NCBI GenBank assembly: GCA_035578905.1
Contig: JAQJVL010000002.1
Location: 10,354,717 to 10,418,716 of the forward strand
From: Stictocephala bisonia
Lineage: Eukaryota > Arthropoda > Insecta > Hemiptera > Membracidae
Reading direction: 5' to 3'
Length of the DNA: 64,000 nucleotides
Under the pieces are notes generated by a model. That model searched no databases. It worked only from the letters and a program-made list of their open reading frames with translations, and was not told where the DNA came from. This document shows, piece by piece, positions 36,560 to 47,573 of the stretch. Positions within the stretch are counted from its first letter, which is position 1, and each line of letters opens with the position of its first letter. A program made the position numbers and the translations under genes.

Positions 36560-37970
36560 GGGGAACAATATTCAAAATATCCAGTCTTGACAATCAAGGG
36601 AAACTATTCACAAACTTGGTCGACAATATGGCTAATAAATGTATTTGAAGTTTAGCGCTAGTTTGAGCTAGTAAATATTCACAATATCCAGCCTTAACAA
36701 TCAAGGGAAACTATTCACAAACTTGTTCGATCATTTGGCTATTAAATGTCTTTGAAGTTTAGCGCTAGTTTGAGCTAGTACATTTTCACAATACCCAGCC
36801 TTAACATTCAAGGGAAACTATTCACTAACTTGTTCGATCATTTGGCTATTAAATGTCTTTGAAGTTTAGCGCTAGTTTGAGCTAGTAAATTTTCACAATA
36901 CCCAGCCTTAACATTCAAGGGAAACTATTCACTAACTTGTTCGATCATTTGGCTATTAAATGTCTTTGAAGTTTAGCGCTAGTTTGAGCTAGTAAATATT
37001 CGCAATACCCAGCCTTAACAATCAAGGGAAACTATTCACAAACTTGTTCGATCATTTGGCTATTAAATGTCTTTGAAGTTTAGTGCTATTTTGAGCTAGT
37101 AAATATTCACAATACCCAGCCTTAACAATCAAGGGAAACTATTCACAAACTTGTTCGATCATTTGGCTATTAAATGTCTTTGAAGTTTAGCGCTAGTTTG
37201 AGCTAGTAAATATTCACAATATCAATCAAGCCTTAACAATCAAGGGAAACTATTCACAAACTTGTTCGATCATTTGGCTATTAAATTTATTTGAAGTTTA
37301 GCGCTAGTTTGAGCTAGTAAATATTCACAATACCCAGCCTTAACATTCAAGGGAAACTATTCACTAACTTGTTCGATCATTTGGCTATTAAATGTCTTTG
37401 AAGTTTAGCGCTAGTTTGAGATAGTAAATATTCACAATACCCAGCCTTAACAATCAAGGGAAACTATTCACAAACTTGTTCGATCATTTGGCTATTAAAT
37501 GTCTTTGAAGTTTAGCGCTAGTTTGAGCTAGTAAATATTCACAATACCCAGCCTTAACAATCAAGGGAAACTATTCACAAACTTGTTCGATCATTTGGCT
37601 ATTAAATGTCTTTGAAGTTTAGCGCTAGTTTGAGCTAGTAAATATTCACAATACCCAGCCTTAACAATCAAGGGAAACTATTCACAAACTTGTTTGATCA
37701 TTTGGCTATTAAATGTCTTTGAAGTTTAGCGCTAGTTTGAGCTAGTAAATATTCACAATACCCAGCCTTAACAATCAAGGGAAACTATTCACAAACTTGT
37801 TCGATCATTTGGCTATTAAATGTATTTGAAGCTTAGCGCTAGTTTGAGCTAGTAAATATTCACAATACCCAGCCTTAACATTCAAGGGAAACTATTCACA
37901 AACTTGTTCGATCATTTGGCTATTAAATGTATTTGAAGTTTAGCGCTAGTTTGAGTTAGTAAATAAACAT
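36560..37970. repeat. Satellite array, 107 bp unit, about 13 copies
   Basis: The landmark CAAGGGAAACTATTCAC recurs at 36595, 36702, 36809, 36916 and 37023, exactly 107 bp apart, and continues to about 37890. Each unit ends GAAGTTTAGCGCTAGTTTGA followed by GCTAGTAAATATTC. One copy near 37219 has a small insertion (ATCAATCAAG). Copies fall into AACAATC and AACATTC variants. Confidence 0.97.
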
Positions 37971-38744
37971 GTCATAACCAGTCTGTGACAGGTCCTTCCC
38001 GTGGTGCGTGTCAAACTTACTATATCGATTGACTTGAAGGCAACGTATACGTAATAAGCATGCGTGTATCGGGACCATTCAGGGTGTGTGGCTTGCTGAG
38101 CCGTCCTGGATTACAATACTATGTCGCCAGGAAGAATGCTAAACCAGCATTCATTAGGTCCTATGAAGACTCATTCATTGTGAGTGGTCGAAAGCACAAG
38201 AGTCATAATAACCCGTATGGTTTGGCTTTATGATCTTATGTCTGCGACTTCTGATGGTTAAATAAATAACTAATGAAGGTAACAACCCATGACGCTAATG
38301 AACTGAAAAGTGTATGCCTTACTTAATTTGTGGTTGGATTTACTTAAAACACTGTCTTTTTAATCACAAGAATACATTAGAAAGTAGCCTGAATATTGCA
38401 AGTCACAACATAAAATTTAAAACACCAAAATCTGTCCTATCTGATATGGTCATAATCATCACGCTCTCCATAATATTTTACTTTTTTTATAATAAATGTG
38501 GGTTCAGCGAAGGTCACTTGGTTTTATTTCTACCGATAAGTAACATGCTTAATGAAAATTTAACAATTTACACGAGTACGCAGTCTTGTAGTCATGTACT
38601 AATACGTTTCTTCGGCCAATAGATAAAGTATGTGAGTGAACTTTATTCTTACGTTCAATAAAGCATATTTAATAGGTCCAAATCTTAGGAGATTTGAAAT
38701 AGTTTTTATGCAGTTTCAAAACAGTTTCTTTTTGTTTCCGTTAA
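37971..38744. other. Unassigned stretch with a SINE head fragment
   Basis: On the minus strand 38100-38145 reads CTGGCGACATAGTATTGTAA then TCCAGGACGG, resembling the family 1 SINE head. The 102-codon ORF at 38314 shows hydrophobic residues but no recognisable domain and AT-driven codon use; not called as a gene. Confidence 0.4.
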
Positions 38745-39002
38745 TTCACTACCGCTTGGTAAATATTATATTGCTCTAAAAACTGTTCCCAATCATTTTT
38801 ACGCCCACTGTGGTATTCCTTATCCGCTAGGAATCCAATATCGAAGGCCTTATCTTATCGCTTTCCAAGAACTTACACACGGAGAGCACATTCGGCGGTA
38901 AGTCAATCATTGGATTTACCAGTTTGTGATGAACTTTAATAGCCGTACCTTACCTAGCCTAACCTAACCGTAATTCCGATAAAACAAAGTAGTGGTAGTG
39001 AA
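38745..39002 (+). mobile_element. MITE family B, copy 1 (~258 bp)
   Basis: It aligns over its full length with 59759-60013 in the same orientation, sharing AGTCAATCATTGGATTTACC, GGCCTTATCTTATCGCTTTC and CACTGTGGTATTCC. Ends are inverted: TTCACTACCGCTT on the left, and the right end in reverse complement reads TTCACTACCACTACTTTG. No ORF. The internal CCTAACCTAACC near 38957 matches the expanded motif in copy 2. Confidence 0.85.
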
Positions 39003-39124
39003 GTAACAGAAAAAGGTCTAGAGCATATTTTCTCAAGGCTTTCATTTTTTAAGTTGGCTAAACACTTTTGTAGATGTTACTTTGTCATATAGACTTATTT
39101 CATCTTATTAATGATATCAATACC

Positions 39125-39297
39125 TACAAAAGTTTCCAGAATATTCCAAGGTTTCCAGAATGTGCAAAGGTTTCCAGAATATATTAACGTTTTCGGGATA
39201 TTAAAAGGTTTCTAGAATATACTAAGGTTTCCCGAATATACAACGGTTTCCAGAATATACTAGGGTTTCTAGAATATTTATTCCAGAATATACAAAG
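39125..39297. repeat. Minisatellite, ~21 bp unit, about 8 copies
   Basis: The unit is AGGTTTCCAGAATATACAA with changes such as TTTCTAGAATAT. A further AAAGGTTTCCAGG appears at about 39558 beyond an unrelated ~255 bp block. Confidence 0.85.
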
Positions 39298-39552
39298 AAG
39301 CAGACTGATTGCGGCATCCTACCATAGTGTCTGTGTTTCCGATGTCAGATAGTAGCTATCACAACTCATTATGCGGTCTAATTTAGCTTTAATACATTTT
39401 AGAATTTTGAACCTCGTGGCTTCACAGGTAACACTCCAAGTTTTGAAAAGCCGTTGTTTTAAAAATAGCCTCTTTTTTAACACTGGCTGATGCCTCAGTC
39501 TGGCTACTGGGTGGAACGGCAGTGTATAGGATGTGTGGAAATTCCTCAAAAA
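39298..39552 (-). other. Unassigned block interrupting the minisatellite
   Basis: A less AT-rich block flanked on both sides by the same minisatellite motif, suggesting insertion. The minus strand is open for 76 codons (from 39549) and is basic in composition, with LKKRLFLKQRLFKTWSV. It does not resemble a family I know. It could be a fragment of a dispersed element. Confidence 0.35.
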
Positions 39553-40625
39553 GTCAAAGGTTTCCAGGCAATCTGAAGGTCATTATTTAAATTTACGGTA
39601 AATACATAAAACAAGTTTAATTTTTATGAAAAAATATTCATTGTTATTGAGATTGTAGGGCAGCCGTGTCGATTACTATTCAGTGTTCACCTTATAGAAC
39701 TTTTGAGTAGCAATTATGCAAACTCAATAGCAGAATTTGCACATTTCAAAGAATCTTTTAGTGTCAATTTTCTGTCAAGAAAAATTTAGTGTCAACGAAC
39801 CGTATACTTAATACAATCTTATTGTCAGTTGTATAATGCAGATCACATTAGAATAATTAAAAAGTCGTCTTGATCTTAGACAGTGTTTTCCTCTAAAAAT
39901 ATAGGTTTTTTTATATTCAGTGTTTTGTTTCAACGAAGCCACCCAGTTTACTCCCCCATCATTATTTTCAACGTTTTAAAATAGTCATCAGTTGGAATTC
40001 TTACACAAGTAATCATCGAATATTACACGTAATCGATTTACCGAATAACAATCGACCAGATGATCTTATTTGTGAAAACAATCCCGGTATTGGCAGATGA
40101 TTCGAGTAACCATCCTGTAGCAAGTAACTAGATGCTATTAGGTACAAAGCCCTTACAATCGCGTTAACCCCTCTCCGCCCACCATCAAACCACTCACCCC
40201 TCCCCCCACCCATCCACCTCTGTTTTAACTTTTCAATTTCCGCTTATTTCCATATTCCGCTGCTGGCTGTAGGTCCCTCTACGACAATGAATTTTATAAA
40301 CAACAAAATAACAGGAGTACTCTACAATGCTTTTATGAGCGCATATACGAACGCCGGAGTTCTTTAATTTCCTCTAGCATGTATTTTATATGTCACAATT
40401 GGTGTAATCTTGCCAGCAAAATATTTTGTTGACAGATATTTGTGTTGTTGTTTTCATACACGATAGCAAATGTGGATGCTATTGATATTATTCTTTTTAC
40501 TTCGGACTTACGTTGAAGTTATTGGTGAATCTAATTTCTGAACTCATGTTCAGTGGCTACATTCCTCTACTTTTTAACTCTCTTGGGTAATTTCTGTAGT
40601 GTATTTATGGAGGGATTTTAGCTAT
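39553..40625. other. Unassigned stretch
   Basis: A C-rich block lies at 40165-40220 (CCCCTCTCCGCCCACC). On the minus strand a possible acceptor ACTTGCTACAG lies near 40118, followed by an open, stop-terminated frame to about 40013. The signal is weak and no gene is called. Confidence 0.4.
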
Positions 40626-40692
40626 CATTTTGTCTTATGACAAAATGTATTGTTTTATTATCAGGTTATAATAAACCATATTATAACCTGAT
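40626..40692. repeat. Two adjacent perfect hairpins
   Basis: CATTTTGTC-TTAT-GACAAAATG spans 40626-40647. ATCAGGTTATAAT and ATTATAACCTGAT surround a 7 nt loop at 40660-40692. Both stems are exact (9 and 13 bp). Confidence 0.9.
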
Positions 40693-40949
40693 CAATGAAA
40701 TATATAGCATTGTCAGGATATAACATTTAAAACATTGTGTTGTGTCTTACTAACTGGAAGGGTTTGTAATTTTAGAAGAAAAACTTTGGGTTTTTATCAG
40801 TTTTGTGTCAGCAATCTTATAAAAAGAGCCAATCTATAGGGACAGAGAAAAATATAATCTTTTAACTTTTGTTCAGATATAAAAACAGAAAATAACTTGC
40901 ATAATACATTTGTATAGGTCTTTTTCTTGGTTATATTAAATAGATAAAG

Positions 40950-41470
40950 TTATGTTTTATTAGGGTTCATAAGTTAGGTTTGTTTTGATAGGTTTAGCTA
41001 CGCTTCATTAGTTTTGATATATTAGGTTACCTTTCTTTAGTTTTTATATGTTATGTTACGTTTCATTAGTTTTGATAGTTTAGGTTACTTTTCGTTAGTT
41101 ATGATGTATTAGGTTACGTTTCATTAGTTTTGATAGGTTAAGTTACATTTCATTAGTTTTGATAGGTTACGTTACGTTTCATTTTTTTTATAGGTTAGGT
41201 TACGTTTAATTAGTTTTGATAGTTTAGGTTACCTTTCATTAGTTTTGATAGGTTAGGTTACGTTTCGTTATTTTTTATAGGTTAGGTTACGTTTCATTAG
41301 TTTTGATATGTTATTTAATGTTTCATTAGTTTTCATTGGTTAGGTTACGTTTCATTAGGTTTAATAGGTTAAATTACTTGTCGAGTTTTTGAAAGGTTAC
41401 ATAAATTATGTTACGTTTCATTACGTAAGGTTACTTTCCTTTGGTTATGTAGGTTATGTTACTCATTTGT
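40950..41470. repeat. Minisatellite, ~29 bp unit, GGTTAGGTTACG type
   Basis: The unit is TAGGTTACGTTTCATTAGTT followed by TTGATAGGT, about 17 degenerate copies. The TTAGGTTA word recalls insect TTAGG telomere repeats, but the 29 bp unit is a minisatellite and not telomeric DNA. Confidence 0.92.
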
Positions 41471-41941
41471 CGTGTATCCTCTCAATATAACAATTTTAAT
41501 TGAATTTTGGCCAAATGGAATTTTTTTAAAGATTCCTGCCTATAACAGAAATTAACTAAACTTTGTAAAATATAAAAAAATAACCCCACAATATAATAAT
41601 TTGACTGATGATAAAGGTAGGTTCGAAGGAGGATCACTGCTCTATTTATGAATTCATACAATTTAAGACATTCTAGTAGGTCTACTGACAGAGTACCTTC
41701 TTATTCTCCGAGAAATTCCCAAAATAGTATTAATATTGATATGCAGGGTTACAATTTTGTAGAATTTAATTATATAACTTACTTAGTGAAGGATCGTATA
41801 AGGGGTGGTCAATCTTACGTTCTTGGTCAACATTAAGACGTAGTCTACGTTGGGTTCAGGGGGGCGCGTTAAAAGTACGTCGTTGAATATAATAACGAAT
41901 TTACAAAGAATTTATCGGGGTGTTTATTTATATACACATAC
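41471..41941. other. AT-rich stretch without a recognisable gene
   Basis: The 62-codon ORF at 41648 has no domain signature. Nothing else recognised. Confidence 0.45.
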
Positions 41942-42046
41942 TTCAGAGAACTAACAAAAACTAACAATTGATAAGTTAAACAAAGAGTGAGAAGAATTGC
42001 AGTGTCCACTAATTCATCCAAATGCAGCCGACCCAAAGGTGTCAAT
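41942..42046 (-). CDS. Candidate internal coding exon (speculative)
   Basis: The minus strand has TTACTAAC (42075-42068), an ideal branch-point word, followed ~24 nt later by GATACCAG, a plausible 3' splice site at 42046. Past it one frame reads LTPLGRLHLDELVDTAILLT and continues with hydrophobic residues to a GTATGT donor at 41942. Codon use and the Leu-rich, partly membrane-like profile suggest protein. Upstream, GAG|GTGAGC near 42115 could end a preceding exon, in which case 42047-42114 would be a very short intron. No family recognised. Confidence 0.25.
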
Positions 42047-42461
42047 CTGGTATCAGTGATAAAGCCGGTTAGTAAACCCATGAAGGGAGGGGGTGTGGTT
42101 TGAGGCAGACCCAAGCTCACCTCACACGCGGCCGCCGATATTGTAGCGTCTACCACTAGCTATCAGATGGTAAACACTTTCAAAGCAGAAGGCCAACCAT
42201 TAACCGCGATCTTATTATAGTATTTCGTTAGTGTTTAGTATTATCCTTAATTATGGCTCTTTTTTAAACTTAATTTTCAATTAATGATTTTGAAGATAAG
42301 GGAGGAATTATGTAAATGAATTCTAGCTGGATTCTGAATTGAAATTTGTACTTTATCAAAATAAAATAGGTTATGGAATTCGGAATATAATAGATCAACA
42401 ATCAATTATTGTTAAATTTGTTGGAAATACACAATGCTTCAAATGTTTAAAAATCAAACAA
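42047..42461. other. GC-richer block then AT-rich DNA
   Basis: 42050-42160 is GC-rich and belongs to the same minus-strand open frame (95 codons from 42156) as the candidate exon. The rest is AT-rich. Confidence 0.35.
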
Positions 42462-42745
42462 ATTATTTATTTATTCTTAAGGTGACGATCGTCAAAATAT
42501 AGGAGAATATGAATTTCAAATTATTGTGATGAGGTAGATGAGTGAATGTAGCCATTGTTACAAACGAAGACTGAATATTCCATATAAAGTGTCATTAATT
42601 AAAGGCCCAATGACAAAAGAAATGCTAGGTGATTGCTGATCCATTTTCAACTCATAATATGTTTTATATAGTATTCTAATGTATTTCGTTTACCGTTTCG
42701 ACAAAAAAGGTCTTCGGGTAAAACCTATGGAATGATACAACTTTT
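42462..42745 (-). mobile_element. SINE family 2 copy with AAAT tail
   Basis: The minus strand reads GTTGAAAATGGATCAGCAAT, TTGTCATTGGGCC, TTAATTAATGACACTTTATA, TTCGTTTGTAACAATGGC, CATTCACTCATCTACC, AATTCATATTCTCC, GACGATCGTCACCTTAAGAA, then TAAATAAATAA. The head is diverged (GGTTTTACCCG near 42725 could be the B box). Confidence 0.75.
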
Positions 42746-43119
42746 ATTTGACTGGCACTCAGAGGGTTCAAACTTTGAACCAATATTAATACTAATAAAT
42801 ATTATCCTTAAATGCTGTTACATATTGTATAAACAATCTTTAGATGCTTCCTATTAATTTACCCTCAAAGTGTAACACAAATAGCCAAAGAGAGATGGAA
42901 GCCCTACTTGTTAAACACGACCTTGTCCACAGTTTAGCCTACTGTCGAAGAAGCCGGAAACAGCTGTGACCGAAATACTCCTAACAGTCTTAACTATAAG
43001 CCTGTAATTATTAGACCGTATGAATATCGTTGTTCCGAATCTTTCATAGCAATTTTCTTATTTGATACAAAAACATTTTGGGGTTTCTTCCCCCTTTTTC
43101 ATTAAATCAACGCAAGGCT
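42746..43119. other. Unassigned stretch
   Basis: No feature recognised. Confidence 0.45.
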
Positions 43120-43290
43120 ATAAAATATTGGTCAGATCTTTTTGTTTTTCACCTGATAAACCTGAGGCTGAACACCACTGGACCGATCCTTTTGTTTTTC
43201 ACCTGATAAACCTGAGGCTGTAAAACAGTGGATAGATTCTTTTGGAATGGATGCTTTTGGATGGAGGCTTTTTGATCCAATGCTGTCGAA
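43120..43290. repeat. Short tandem duplication, ~58 bp, ~2.5 copies
   Basis: CTTTTTGTTTTTCACCTGAT then AAACCTGAGGCTG occurs twice (about 43137 and 43189) with a diverged third part. A related CTTTTGCTTTTCACCTGA occurs at about 44249. Confidence 0.8.
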
Positions 43291-43507
43291 CACTGGATGG
43301 GTTTTCTGTTAATCCTTTCTTAATCAATTAAGCAGTGGGGTCTACAATCAATTGCGTAGTACCCTTCCTGTTATTCTCCAGATCAATCTAGGGCTGAGAT
43401 TAAAGTGGTCAAGCAGTTTTATGTTTTAATTTACACTCTCCCCAGTTATTCTTAATATTCACATATGTATATAAATATTATGTACTCATATAATTTTAAA
43501 TGAAGCA

Positions 43508-43641
43508 CAATCTAAACCAATACTTAGGAACTTTATTGTAAGGCCTTTTTTCATCATTATCAGATGCTTCTCATTTAGTTAAAAATCTATACATACTACG
43601 AAAGGCCTCACATTAAAGTTTCTATATATTGGTTTGGATTG
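43508..43641. mobile_element. Short imperfect inverted repeat (MITE-like)
   Basis: Left arm CAATCTAAACCAATACTTAG...AAGGCCTTTT pairs with right arm GAAAGGCCTCACATTAAAGT...GGTTTGGATTG. Arms are about 42 bp and the loop about 50 nt. No coding content. It could be a tiny foldback element. Confidence 0.75.
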
Positions 43642-44372
43642 AGTTTGATTCAAAATTATATCAATCACCAATATAATATTTTTAATAAACTCAGCATACA
43701 ATACGTACTGAGTTATGTGTCAAATAAAAAAGACTAGTACATCTTCAAACCCTGGTTTTCATTTCCCTGAACACCGGCAAGCACAAAATCCTTCATTCCC
43801 CGTAAGTTGTCACCTAAGAGGCTTTAACCACTATTAAGTGATGTCTCAAACTAAAAGCAGGGTGAGATTATTGACTAGCCTACGTTTCGTGATCAAGTTG
43901 CTAGCGAAGAGAGGAGAGGTCCATTAAAAGTTTGAAAGTGCAGGAGTCTGTAAGGCCTTTGAATAAATAATGTCTTACGTTGTCACATGGATGGAGGAAT
44001 ATGGAGGACGCTTAGAAACGTTTTGTGGCCTAGGGAGAGACCAACTTTCCTTCACCCTATCTATTTCGGGTTGCATACAAAGGAAAATGGTAATAGAGAA
44101 AATGATTCTATTTACTAAATGTATATTGTTAGGATACTTTTTCATTGCAACGTATTGTTACTGATTAATTAGTTTTTAAGTACACCTGATGGGCTTTGAT
44201 AACAGTATCCGATTGTTTTTAGAATTACTGTAAAACAATGATCAAATTCTTTTGCTTTTCACCTGAGTAAATCATAAACTCGTAGAGTTTACTATGCTAC
44301 TCATATAATTCCACCACAAACATTAAATTAATTTAAACACTCAAATAGAAACATTATAATGAAGAATTTTAA
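43642..44372. other. Unassigned stretch
   Basis: The 64-codon ORF at 43970 has no domain signature. No repeat recognised. Confidence 0.45.
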
Positions 44373-45120
44373 TTACAATAGTACACTGAATACACTCCAT
44401 AGTACACTGAACACACTCCATAGTACACTGAACACACTCCATAGTACACTGAATACACTCCATAGTATACTGAACACATTCCATAGTACACAGAACACAC
44501 TCCATAGTAAACTGAACACACTCCATAGTTCACAGAGCACACTCCATAGTACACTGAACACACTCCATAGTACACTGAACACACTCCATATTATACTCAA
44601 CACACTCCATAGTACACAGAACACACTCCATAGTACACTGAACAACTCCATATTACATAGAACACACTCCATCGTACACAGAACAAACTCCATAGTACAC
44701 TGACACACTCCATAGTACACTGAACACTCTCCATAGTACACAGAACAAACTCCATAGTACACTGAACACACTCCATAGTACACTGAACACTCTCCATAGT
44801 ACACTGAACACACTCCATAGTACACAGAACACACTCCATAGTACACTGAACACACTCCATAGTACACTGAACACACTCTATCGTACACAGAACAAACTCC
44901 ATAGTACACTGAACACACTCCATAGTACACTGAACACACTCCATAGTACACAGAATACACTCCATAGTACACTGAACACACTCCATAGTACACTGAACAC
45001 ACTCCATCGTACACAGAACAAACTCCATAGTACACTGAACACACTCCATAGTACACTGAACACTCTCCATAGTACACTGAACACACTCCATAGTACACAG
45101 AACACACTCCATAGTACAAA
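44373..45120. repeat. Minisatellite, 21 bp unit, about 36 copies
   Basis: The unit is CCATAGTACACTGAACACAC-T, with variants carrying ACACAGAACA, ACAAACTC or ATCGTACACAG. Because 21 is divisible by three, all frames without a stop stay open, giving ORFs up to 248 codons of heptapeptide repeats such as YYGVCSV. These are not genes. The variant ATCGTACACAGAACAAACTC recurs near 44671, 44880 and 45006; the last spacing is 126 bp, i.e. six units. Confidence 0.97.
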
Positions 45121-45278
45121 ACACTTAATCCACATTTGGTTAAAGATTAGTATGATAGGAGTCACTTTACAAATAAGAATATCTGGGATTACCTACTTGA
45201 TAAACTGGATTTTTGTTTATTTTCAATGCTAATATATTTTACCAGCTCAACAAAGCATGTAGATACAATAACCTAAGC

Positions 45279-45509
45279 CACAGAGAAAAAAATAAACAGA
45301 GGTTACTTTATGAAGACCACAGCGAACGCCTCAGTGCCCGATATGTAGATAACAACAGATGTTCATCTGTAGTGATCATTATTACGTTTATCCTTGAATA
45401 TTGGGGGGGGGGGGGGAATAAGGGAGAGAATGACAACTTGAGAGATAGCTACTCGACAAACTAACGAGACAAACTATAGGAAGGGACCTCTTTTTATATT
45501 TTCTCTGTG
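45279..45509 (+). mobile_element. hAT-like MITE with G14 expansion
   Basis: Ends are CACAGAGAAAAAAATAAACA and ACCTCTTTTTATATTTTCTC-TGTG. The internal GACCACAGCGAACGCCTCAG and TTATCCTTGAATATT are kept. At the position where other copies read TTTAGGGGAATAAGG, this one has 14 G residues (about 45403-45416). Confidence 0.92.
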
Positions 45510-47139
45510 TCTGGGCTCAGAAGAAGTAGCTAAAGCTGATACTGAACATGTTCATCACACCTGACAGTCAAAACCTGTTTTTAAGTTGGGGAAAGAGACG
45601 GTTTATAAGCTCTTCACATTTAAAAGAGGTTCGTTCCTCATAACATTTGTATAGAACCCTTATTTAGGAATAAACATGCCATGTATTTGGGAACACTACA
45701 TTGTTTAATTACTAAACATGAATTAACTTGCTTGATCTTGTCACTTTTCTTTTTAATTTTTAGTTAAATTAAGTTTTATCTTTTCTAGTGGCCACATTAG
45801 TAGCAACAGTCGCAACTCAATTTCAATTTTTAATTTTGTAAAAATTGTTAGTTTTCATGAAGGAAATAACATTTATTCACTTTTACGCTAAGTTAATTAA
45901 TTTGCCATCATATGCCACAGTTTATAATAATATTTAACTATCTATAATACGTTAAAATTCAAATTCATTTCATCACTTTATATTTACTATAAACATTTAT
46001 TTCATGTTATAGCTAAGCTGGACCCCGCTGACATACGTATGTATTTAGCGGAGACACAATTATGTAAGATTTTTAAAATGAACTTATTCGGTATTCTGTA
46101 TATTTTGTTTACTATCTTTTTGCATGGTGTTAATGACCAGCGATAACATTTATAGTTTAATATTGATTGTTTATTGGCATGAGTTTATTTTAAGTCGGCA
46201 CTGATTACTGATTGACCTATTTAGATTTAGTATAGATAATTGGAAGATTGGACCTTAAAAGATAGTAATTAGACCACATAAGTCTGAAATTGGCTCGTCC
46301 GTGAGTAAGTATGGCCGTCCAATCAGATACGCCCACGTGATCCGGATTCTACATAAAATACAAGGCCAATGTTTGCTTTACACCAGGATTAAAATATATA
46401 ATTTATTAGGGGTGTGCTTTGGTTCAGATTTATAATGCTTTAAGTACCTTTTTTATAGTTTTTAGTTTGGTTCAAGTTAGACAGACATTAAAAATATAAA
46501 AACGTATTAACACATATTTTCTGAAAGTCTATATTTGATTTAAAGCTTTAAACATTATATTTAGAATTTTTCTACGTTAATGTTAATTCGTTTACTTTAA
46601 TTAAATTACATACAAAATTTCGTTCAGTTTTGGGCAAATTTAGAAAATAATTCGCTTAAAAATTACATGACATGATTTGTGTATGTGTTTATTATTATTT
46701 TTTTACAGTTTCGGTTAATTAAACCAGTTTTACTACAGTTCTTTTTCTGAAATAGTTACTAAATAATATATTAATTAGCTTATTCTTGTTTATATAAATA
46801 ATGAACAACTGAAAATGCAGACAATTTTTAAACTGTTTGCAACTTCTCATTCTCAGAACTAAAGGATTCACAGAGGACACATACATGGGTTATTGATGCA
46901 ACTGACCAAATTACCCAAACATGTTTACTGATTGTTTATAGCCTCTAATAATCATCGGTTCTTTATTTATAAATGGAATATCTTCTGAAAGATATAAATT
47001 AGGTTAATGAAAGTTAATACCTACAGAAAATAAACTGCTACCGGCGGTCATACTGCAACTCAATGTCCCTTTGTAAGTAGTGTTCATTATTCATTAAATG
47101 TAGATTGCTTTTATTTAAAAAAAAACTCCAAATATAGAA
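45510..47139. other. AT-rich stretch; SINE fragment near 46315-46365
   Basis: CAATCAGATACGCCCACGTG then ATCCGGATTCTAC resembles the middle of SINE family 1. Otherwise no gene recognised. Confidence 0.4.
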
Positions 47140-47245
47140 ATGAAATACGTCTTTATTTAACAAGGCGAAGTAGGGACTAGAAAGCCCCTTCTACCACTTA
47201 ACCTGAAGTGCCTTCTACCACTTAACCTGACTCTCTCTCAGGTTA
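47140..47245 (-). mobile_element. Fragment of the 5S-derived element, 3' part
   Basis: Plus-strand ACGTCTTTATTTAACAAGGC, GAAGTAGGGACTAGAAAGCC and ACCACTTAACCTGA align with 58860-58920 (TATCGTTTTATTTTACTACG, GAAGTCAAGGCTAAGAAGCC, ACATTTAACCTAGAA). CCTTCTACCACTTAACCTGA is itself duplicated. Only the 3' end is present. Confidence 0.6.
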
Positions 47246-47278
47246 AAAAATATAGTTAGGAATGTGACTGCCTAGTGC

Positions 47279-47573
47279 CACAGAGAAAAAATTAACAGAG
47301 ATCGCTTTCTTATAGCCGTAGCGAACGCCTCAGGTACAATAACCACTATTGCTAAACTCAATAATTTGTCTAATAATTACTATGTTTATCCTTCAGGATT
47401 TAGAGAAGAATAAGTGAAGCGATCGACAACGGTGCTGGCCTTGCCATTCACACAGAGAACTGGAAAATTAACCACTCAACAGTTGACACTCCATTTTCTA
47501 TAACTCAAGTTCAACTTCGATTGTCTATGTACAAACCATTCAGGGCACTATTGGATGTGACCTCTGTACAGTG
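47279..47573 (+). mobile_element. hAT-like MITE with small insertions
   Basis: Left end CACAGAGAAAAAATTAACAG. Internal GCCGTAGCGAACGCCTCAGG, TTATCCTTCAGGATTTAG and CGGTGCTGGCCTTGCCAT. Right part GGGCACTATTGGATGTGACC then TCTGTACAGTG (inner right terminal repeat lost). It carries extra sequence at about 47480-47540. Flanks CCTAGTGC and CCTAAATC share 5 of 8 bases. Confidence 0.85.

Noticed and set aside
1866..37970. CRISPR-like arrays
   Set aside because: All arrays are contiguous tandem units without unique spacers, and the context is eukaryotic.
38314..38622. 102-codon plus-strand ORF with a hydrophobic centre
   Set aside because: No domain, codons follow local AT bias, and no splice or promoter context supports it.
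40950..41470. Telomeric TTAGG array
   Set aside because: The TTAGG-like words sit inside a 29 bp unit; no (TTAGG)n run is present.
44359..45165. Overlapping ORFs up to 248 codons in several frames
   Set aside because: The 21 bp unit is divisible by three and lacks stops in those frames; heptapeptide repeats in many frames at once are not genes.
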